From Macrophomina tecta (taxonomy: Eukaryota; Ascomycota; Dothideomycetes; Botryosphaeriales; Botryosphaeriaceae), in contig JAKSGN010000006.1 in assembly GCA_024180945.1 (NCBI GenBank), forward strand, positions 4,030,001 to 4,094,000: 64,000 nt of DNA, written 5' to 3'. A program made the position numbers and the translations under genes. This document shows positions 57,323 through 64,000 of the stretch, in pieces (positions within the stretch are counted from its first letter, which is position 1; each line of letters opens with the position of its first letter). Below the pieces are notes generated by a model. It saw nothing but the letters and a program-made list of their open reading frames with translations. It was not told the origin of the DNA and searched no databases.

Positions 57323-58980
57323 ATGTCTCAAGAGCCCCAAGCAGCCCTCCCGAGTTACTATGGTGAGAAGACTCCTGACGGGCGCATCGTCAAGCGCCCC
57401 TCAAGTGAGATGCCGGATATGGTCACCATGAAATCACCTCCACCGAGGACTAGCTCCGAGCAGCTTCCCAACCCCGCCGCGGTCCCCGAAATAGAATCAG
57501 CCTCAGACATCTTCTCCCATCAGAACTCTTTCAGCACTCCACGCCCACCCAATGCCATCCAGCGTTGGGGTCCTCTTGCAGACCCTCGAGCCGAGCATGC
57601 CTGGCGGAGTACTCCCAGCAAGCGCAGGCTCCATGAAGAATACTACTACCCTGAATATAATGGGCCAGAGCGTACGCCTTACTTTGATTATGACGATGAC
57701 ACGCCTCTTCGTCGGCATGGCACTGCCAGTGGTCGTTCGATGAGAGAATACCCCGGCTCAGGTCCTCTGACCTACCGCACCGCCTCGTACGCTGACAGGC
57801 CTCGTCGCCCTCCGTCGCCTCCCCGCCCCACTGCGCCTCGTCAGTATTCTGACGGAAGCTACGACTACGGCACCAGCCCTGGTGGTGGTGGAGCCCGAGG
57901 CCCGCCTTCCGACGTGGGCAAGGTCATGCGCCTGCCGCTGATCTGGTGGATGAACTCGGAGGCTAAGAATCGTAGGCTCTCTCTCATCACCACGTTATAT
58001 ACCCTAGCTGACTGAAGCAAGACTTTGTCGCCGCACTCGGAGAGTTTGTCGGCACATTCATGTTCCTATTCTTTGCCTTTGCTGGTACGCAGGTCGCGAA
58101 CATTGGATCGCAAGATAACGAACAAAACTCCACTACCGGCGAGTCTACGGGTTTCGATGTTACTGTCTATTTGTACATCGCGCTTATTTTTGCGTTCTCC
58201 CTTATGGTTAACGTCTGGGTCTTCTTCCGCATCTCTGGTGGACTGTTCAACCCTGCTGTAAGTGGACCGTTTCCAGCCTACAACTTCCTCCAGGCTAATC
58301 ACACTCACATCAGGTCACATTTGCAATGGTCATGGTAAAAGCAATGCCAGTTTTCCGCGGTTTCCTTCTAGTCGGCTCCCAGATCGTAGGGAGCATCTTT
58401 GCTTCTTATATTGTCTCGGTCATGTTTCCGACTCCGTTCAATGTGCGCACCACTCTCTCACCTGGAACCTCAAGGGCGCGCGGTGTCTTCATTGAGGCCT
58501 TTTTGACGGCCGAGCTCGTCTTCACCATCTTCATGCTTGCCAAGGAGAAGCACAAGGCGACCTTCATCGCACCTGTTGGTATCGGTCTTGCGCTCTTCAT
58601 TGGTGAGCTCGTCGGAGTCTACTATACCGGTGGTAGCTTGAACCCTGCCAGGAGCTTCGGCCCCTGTGTGGTTAACGGGCAGTGGGATCCCGAGCACTGG
58701 ATCTATTGTAAGCCCCTCCTGAGACACCCATACACTACCGCTACTGACTTCCACCTCAGGGCTCGGACCGGCCATTGGCGCAATCATGGCAGTAATGTTC
58801 TACAAGTTTATCAAGATCCTTGAGTACGAGATGGCCAATCCAGGCCAGGACGCCGTCCATGAGGAAGAGGCCAAGCACGAGGTTGAGTCACTCAAGAAGA
58901 AAGAGAGCAAGATTTCGCTTGCCGCGCGCGAACGCGCCAACTCTCTCACTCCTCCGAAGAAGAGGTATACCGGCGATTGA
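57323..58980 (+). CDS. Aquaporin (MIP family) with long cytosolic N-terminus
   Basis: Exons 57323-57971, 58022-58257, 58314-58707 and 58760-58980 give 499 residues up to the first stop. Residues 1-215 are hydrophilic (many Pro/Tyr/Arg). The channel starts KNHFVAALGEFVGTFMFLFFAFAGTQVAN, and six membrane spans follow. The first NPA motif (SGGLFNPAV) is split by an intron after its Ala codon. The second, TGGSLNPARSFGPCVVNG, supplies the selectivity-filter Arg. Orthodox NPA boxes and overall fit favour a water channel of the fungal orthodox group rather than an aquaglyceroporin (inference). The tail is basic and ends PPKKRYTGD at TGA 58978-58980. The stop is followed by CTA and an in-frame coding-like extension, listed separately. 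Plasma membrane location is expected. Confidence 0.93.
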
Positions 58981-59190
58981 CTATCGCGCATCATGAAGCG
59001 CTTCGGTTATATGTTCGACGAAGAACAAAGCAAGCGCATGAGTCTTCACGCGACCAACAGCAACGGCAGCGGTAACGGCAGCAATGACGACAGTAGCGAC
59101 AACAGCCCCAGACCCTCGCCCCAGGAGCGGCGCAGTTCCACGGTTCGCTTTTCGCCAGACGTGACGTCGCCGGGTGACTTTGCAAAGTAG
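58981..59190 (+). CDS. In-frame C-terminal extension of the aquaporin beyond a TGA-CTA stop
   Basis: Directly after the TGA, the same frame continues for 69 sense codons to TAG (59188-59190). It reads LSRIMKRFGYMFDEEQSKRM, then an Asn/Gly/Ser/Asp-rich part, then RRSSTVRFSPDVTSPGDFAK. The codons show the same bias as the upstream gene, and residues such as KRFGYMFDEE do not look random. It could be made by stop readthrough (the UGA CUA context is the strongest known natural one in eukaryotes). It could also be the remainder of an aquaporin tail cut by a recent nonsense mutation. A third option is splicing with a weak donor at 58965 and an acceptor at about 59030, which would remove the stop in phase. 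An internal ATG at 58993 could also start a 65-residue product. Confidence 0.55.
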   Translation, partial: LSRIMKRFGYMFDEEQSKRMSLHATNSNGSGNGSNDDSSDNSPRPSPQERRSSTVRFSPDVTSPGDFAK

Positions 59191-62100
59191 CACAGGCGCC
59201 CGGTCGAGTCTACCTTCACCATCTTTCCTTAATTAAAGGCGTCTCCGCGTTGAGACTGCTTCTTGTATATTTCCCATGACGGACACTTGCTATATTTCGC
59301 GCTCTCGCGGCAACGAACACTCACGAACACGGATGTTCTTCGTCTTTTTTTTTTTTTTTTTTTTCCTCTTTTGGAGCTTGAACAAAGGTACTCAGCATCT
59401 CTCAAGCCAGGACAGTTCGCTCCTCCGTGCGCGTACGGAGTTCATTTAGACATTTCGGGGATATGTGGATAATTCTATTCTGCTACTTTCAGCGCACGAA
59501 ACACATGTCCACACCTGTGAAAGACATGACGGCCGTTTGTCGATTTGAGCGAAATTTTAGCCAGTCAAACTTTCAAAATTTCAATGCATACATCACTGAA
59601 CGACTTCATCTCCTTGCTCACGTCACTGCCTCGCAGCCAAGCCATCTGAACTCCGACAACTAACGCAGCTCTAACGACCGTTCGCCATGGGACCCAAAGA
59701 GCGAACAGGCCAGCCTGTCCACTCGCTCACTCACTAAACTCTCGTATTGTTTAGACCCAGCGCACAGAACCTCCGAAGAGACGTGTGGCCGCCCCTACCG
59801 CCGGCGGGCAGGGCCCTGTAACGGAGTTTGATTGCGGCGCTTCTTTGCACAACCTCCTCCCCCCTCAGCCACTTTCCATTACCGTAGCTGCGGAATTTCT
59901 TCGCACGCCGTCCCTTCGTCAATTGCTATGCTTCTCCGACGATGCCTACCCTTTCTTTTTCTTTTCTAGTTCTCGGCACAGGCGCATGCATGCATGAGTT
60001 TTCCGCTTCGCCTCGGTGAGTGTATGTACCATACAAACACCGCCGTTCATCGGTAACAGTAGTCACCAGTCGCCAATCACACCTCGCTATTAAAAAAAAA
60101 AAAAAAAAAAAAGGGAAAAGAAAAGGGAAGATCCCCGCGCAGATACAGCAAGATGCGCAAGCAGTACACATCTGGGAACTATCAACGATGAACGGAGACG
60201 GGACGACGGCCCGAGCGAGACGAGCGCTCGCGTTTGCCCGTTTCCGCAACAGAGGAATAAAAGAGTAACAGGCACTTCCCGTGTGATGGGAGGGTGCATT
60301 CCCCCTTTTGAAAATGTTTGAAGTACTCTAGAGCTTTGACTGGAAGATTTGCTGGCAGATCAGGGCGTGCCGCGCCTACTGATCTTCAGGTGTGCCGCTG
60401 ACGATGGGGATGCGCCGTTGCCGACCGAACGCAGACGGACCGACACTGGAGACCATATGTCGGAACCGGACGGCCTCATTCATGCTCTGCTGCCCAAGGC
60501 CACCATCAGCACCAGAGGAGGAAAGGGTAGGGAGGGGAAAGGAATGCTGTAAGGCCAGTTGGAGAAAAAGATGGGCGGCTGGCGGGCGGGAGGACGGCGG
60601 ATAGGCAAGCGAGCGAGGATGGGGGAACGCCTCCGCGAATAATGACGGCGCGCGGCAGTTCGGGTACTGCTACGCGCGCCATGGGCTTTTGGCGTTCATC
60701 CTTGCCTCCTCCTACGTACGGTGCTGCGGGTTCCTGCACTGTGCTATTCTACTTGCGCAGGTCGGCTATACCGCTATCGCCTCCTTGCATCGCGTGCGGG
60801 CTGCAACGCTTGCGCAGGTTCGTCACACGTTTAGGTTGAGGAGTGCTAGTCCTGTTTTTGGGAAGGTTGGTTTGGAGGACATGACGTTAGGGCGTTTGGG
60901 GAGGATGTCGTTGGATGCTCGGCAAACCAGCTGACGGATCTTCTTACTGGGTCGGTTCCAGGAGTATTACAGCGGCAAATGCGATGATCTGTAGGGAGTG
61001 AAAGCATGCTTCCGGACGCAACTGTAGCGAGCCCGATCATGTTTGAGTCTGGGCAGACGGTTCAACACCTCATAATGAAGGGAGGTGGAATAACTTCTGG
61101 AACCGATGCTGCGTTTGTCGCCACCATTTTTGGAAGCGCAGCAGATACGGGCGTTGCATTTCCAGGAAACGGAATGGATGGTGGTGGCCGGCGACCGGTA
61201 GTCGGTGCAAATGCCCGTGTTTTTCCTGGTTGCTGGCGTCACTGCAGTTCATCTATCAGAGGCTGTGTGTTCGTGTATGTCCGTCCGATGACTTTGTCTG
61301 TGGCAAGACTGTCGATCAAGGGGATTTGCCCCCCGGGAAAGAACATTTTGAGACAGAGTGATGATCGGCTTGCTCAGTGGACGGAGTGGTGCAGGTGTGC
61401 GGCGGGGTCTGGTTGGCTGGCCTGGGAAGGAGATCGCTGGATCGATAAGGGCGGGGAGGGGAAGAGGGGAGGCCTTCCAAAAGGTTGAGGGCCGACTTCG
61501 CCCCTGCGCCAAGCAAGCACTTCTTTCTCTCGTTGTTCTTCCTCCCTCCTTGTCCGCCCTTATTTCCGACGAGCTAGCGCGACGAGTTGCCATGGAGGGC
61601 TAAGAGCGGGCTGGCAATGCTTGGGGTATTTTCGGTCCCCACAAACCCAGAGCGGCGGTTCAGGGTTGCGGGGGCTCATTGGTCAATTGCATTCCAGCGG
61701 CTGATGGAAGGACACGGGGTGTTGGGCGTTCTGTTCACAGATTAACTGGGCAGTGTGGGGATTACCCTGAGGCGGTGAATGACCGGGCGGGCGCCGTTTC
61801 AGGCAGAAGAGGGGCGAAGGATCGTGTTGCTGCGCAGCAGGTTCCTGACAGCCGAGGAGGACAGTGACTGCGGCGCATTCGGGACCGCTGGACTGTCGAT
61901 GATCTCTGCGTCCGTCGGCAGGAATGCAGCATTCAAAAGCCAGCGTTGCAGCCAGCCCGGCGGCCAGGAACTCTCTCGCCATGGCTGCCCGCGTTCCTGA
62001 GCGCTGCAAGGGACCGAGAGCCAGGCGGGCGCGGCGCACGTGCGAGGGCCGATGGGGTGGCTTTTGGCATTATGATTCTCGAAGGGATGAAAAAGATCAG

Positions 62101-62558
62101 ATTAGAATTTGGCGGCCCCCGCCGCGCCTTCCACAGCCACGGACCGGAGCAGCACGTGTCCGTCTTGATTGCCGAAGCAGGACTAGCGCGGCGCCGCAGG
62201 AAGTGGCTGCGCTGTGATATCACGACCAAAGGGCCGCTGCGGCCAGTAGGCTGCTGCCTTGCGAGGCTGGACCGCACCTTTTCAGCCTTGGCTGGTGTCA
62301 GCAGCCATCATCGATACTTCATCCTTCGCCCCATCTCACCTGCCCTATCCGCGCTCCAGCAAACAAGGCATATATACCATTCGCTCCTGCGCTGTGACGT
62401 GGGTCCGCTCTGCTTCTGTTGCACAACTCACACCTCACCGGTTTCTGCCCAAACAGGCCCGCCACCGCTCCATACGTATACGCCCTCCTCGCCATCTTAC
62501 AAGACCACATCTCAATTCTGCCTCGCCCCCCTTGACTGCGCCGCATCAATCTCCCAGC
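59191..62558. other. 3.4-kb intergenic region with homopolymer tracts
   Basis: T20 at 59345-59364 and A21 at 60092-60112. A plus frame at 61006-61488 (160 codons) is intact but lacks bias or domain. A short frame near 59686 (MGPKERTGQP) followed by an intron-like stretch into 59756 is unproven. TATATA near 62370-62376 lies about 185 bp upstream of the next gene and is its likely core promoter. Confidence 0.4.
62370..62376 (+). promoter_or_regulatory. TATA-like element of the anchored surface protein gene
   Basis: ATATATA about 185 bp before the ATG at 62559, a plausible distance for a fungal gene with a leader of about 100-150 bases. Confidence 0.35.
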
Positions 62559-63513
62559 ATGAGGTTTCTCCACACGCTTGTCGCCGTCCACGCAGGCGTC
62601 TCCGTCGTCTCCGCGCTCACGCTTCCGCGCGACGTGAGCGCCGTCGCTCTGCGCGCCGTCGATGACGTCTCCAACATTGAAGCCCGCGCCGCATCGCTCT
62701 TCGGCTCCAAGGCTCTCGAGAAGCGCAAGGGCGGCGGCGGCCGCAGCGGCGGCTCGTCCTCCAGCGGCAGCAGTTCTTCCAGCGGCGGCGGCGGTAAGTC
62801 CTTCCCAGACCGCTGCCAAGCAGGACGCGGTTCAAGCGCATACTCTAGTCCACACCGGAAAAAAAAAAAAGTTGCTAACCGTCTCTCGCACCATCACAGG
62901 CCGCAGCAGTTCCGGCGGCTCGTCCTCCAGCGGGCGCACATCCTCGACCTCCAACTCCGGCGGCCGCACCTCGTCGGGCTCGGGCGTACGGCCGGCGTAC
63001 GGTGGCGGCCGCTACTACGGCGGCGGGGCGACCGTTCCTTACACGGCCGGCCGCCGCTCGCCCCTCGGCATCACGCCCTTCCTCTTCCCGCTCGCCCTGC
63101 TCGCTTTCCTTCCCGCCGCCTGGCTGGCTGCCGGCGCATATGGTGCGTACGGCTATCACTACGGACATCCGTACAGCTTCCGCAACCAGTCGGACCCGAA
63201 CAACAACGGCACGAATACGACCCTGCCTATCCAGTGCTACTGCCAGCAGTATTCGACTTGCGGCTGCGATGACAACAACGACACCGCCTACTATGATAGT
63301 CTCGTTGGAAACGGCAGCTACGATGCATTGAACAAGAGCTTGGTTACCGTTGCGCGTGTCAATGGCACCGACACGCTGCTCATCAACGGCGTGCTGCCCA
63401 ACGGTACTACGGCAAGCGGCGGCTCGGACTCTGCGGCGCCTGCGATGGTGTCGAAGTTTGGCGGTTGGTGGGCGTTTGTTGTTCTGACCGTCTACGCCGT
63501 TTGTTTCTTGTGA
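62559..63513 (+). CDS. Secreted Gly/Ser-rich protein with C-terminal anchor (uncharacterised fungal family)
   Basis: Exons 62559-62793 and 62900-63513 give 282 residues. A signal peptide (MRFLHTLVAVHAGVSVVSAL) precedes a short pro-like part with a KR site (LEKRKGGGG), then a long Gly/Ser/Arg low-complexity stretch. A hydrophobic span (ITPFLFPLALLAFLPAAWLAAGAY) follows, then a conserved-looking cysteine cluster CYCQQYSTCGCDDNND with several N-glycosylation sites (NGT, NGS, NKS). The end is hydrophobic (GGWWAFVVLTVYAVCFL), fitting a GPI signal or a membrane span. The CxC...CGCD pattern recalls an uncharacterised family common in dothideomycetes and sordariomycetes, but I cannot name it with certainty. 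The 106-bp intron contains an A12 run (62859-62870). Probably a cell-surface protein; function unknown. Confidence 0.82.
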
Positions 63514-64000
63514 TAATGGAGGCTATTAATCTGGAGTTCCTTTCCGGAGGATTCTTTATGTGCATATTTCTCTGTCTTGGGAGCTCTTTTTTTTCCCCTT
63601 TTTTCTTTTTTCCACGAGCGATGACATCATTGACGGCGTTCCCTTTTCTTTTGCCTTTTACTTTAGAGATACCCTTGATGACCCAATTCGGCGGAGGATT
63701 CGGGATGACAGGGGATCGAGTTTACCGTCGGCTTTGTTCTCTCGACGCTGCGAAGCGTTGAAGAATGCGAAGATGATGACATCATCACCATCAAAACCTG
63801 GTTTGTATTGTAGTAATGGACCACTAGCGGGTAAGGATCCCTGAATCCCAGCTCGGTATTGGTGCTCCCTTGTACCATAGCTATACGTACGATTCCCTAT
63901 ATAGAAGCCATCGCGCTATAATGACGGCGCATGATTCTGTGGCTGCAAAGTGGTTGTATTTGATACATTTGACTTTGGGCGAGCCAGTTGTGCTAAGGTT
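63514..64000. other. 3' flank at the right edge
   Basis: T-rich, with short unsupported frames. Possibly holds the transcript end of the surface-protein gene. No further gene seen. Confidence 0.45.

Noticed and set aside
61006..61488. Plus-strand frame of 160 codons
   Set aside because: No start context, no domain, and equally open opposite-strand frames.

Overview
The window looks like nuclear DNA of a filamentous ascomycete (Pezizomycotina; a dothideomycete is my best guess). Genes are carried singly on both strands. Most have one to five introns of about 45-135 bases with GT...AG ends, often with a CTAAC/CTGAC-type branch site. Several products are fungal-specific: a SomA/Flo8-type LisH protein, GWT1, an STB6-like protein, a PL3 pectate lyase and an anchored surface protein. 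I found no tRNA, rRNA, CRISPR array or intact transposon. Nothing suggests bacterial or organellar DNA. Introns were placed by hand from splice signals, reading phase and family similarity.

Layout. 1-483 (-): start of a LisH regulator. 1504-2395 (-): TRAPP subunit Bet3, with a 9-base microexon. 2757-4136 (+): U5 snRNP WD40 protein, divergent from Bet3. 5242-6647 (+): two-span membrane protein. 8444-10098 (-): monocarboxylate-type MFS transporter. 11153-11740 (-): decayed gene. 12665-14512 (-): APH-fold protein lacking its catalytic aspartate. 14.5-19.8 kb: AT-richer stretch with a 226-residue orphan gene and coding fragments. 19801-20653 (+): Ser/His-rich protein. 20.7-25.7 kb: almost no recognisable genes. 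25751-27304 (+): bHLH factor with the SREBP-type tyrosine. 29419-30318 (-): proline/serine-rich orphan. 32475-33296 (+): small heat-shock protein with a split alpha-crystallin domain. 34156-35154 (-): TDG/MUG-type mismatch glycosylase. 36074-36407 (+): secreted eight-cysteine protein, convergent with a secreted pectate lyase (37019-37885, -). 37.9-41.2 kb: gene-poor. 41203-44387 (-): 1044-residue disordered protein. 45605-47258 (+): GWT1. 51695-53111 (-): GID ubiquitin-ligase RING subunit Rmd5, divergent from an STB6-like protein (53552-56243, +). 57323-58980 (+): aquaporin. 62559-63513 (+): secreted, anchored Gly/Ser-rich protein.

Most genes are unrelated housekeeping functions (vesicle tethering, splicing, DNA repair, GPI-anchor synthesis, protein turnover), and there is no biosynthetic cluster. 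The one functional neighbourhood is the pair of secreted products at 36-38 kb, a cysteine-rich small protein and a pectin-degrading enzyme, which fits a plant-associated lifestyle.

The most unusual observation is at the aquaporin stop. The annotated TGA is followed at once by CTA, the known high-readthrough context, and then by 69 more in-frame codons with coding character before a TAG at 59188-59190. Mammalian AQP4 is extended by UGA-CUA readthrough, so a C-terminally extended fungal aquaporin isoform is a testable idea. A recent nonsense mutation, a base-call error or an unrecognised intron are the competing explanations.
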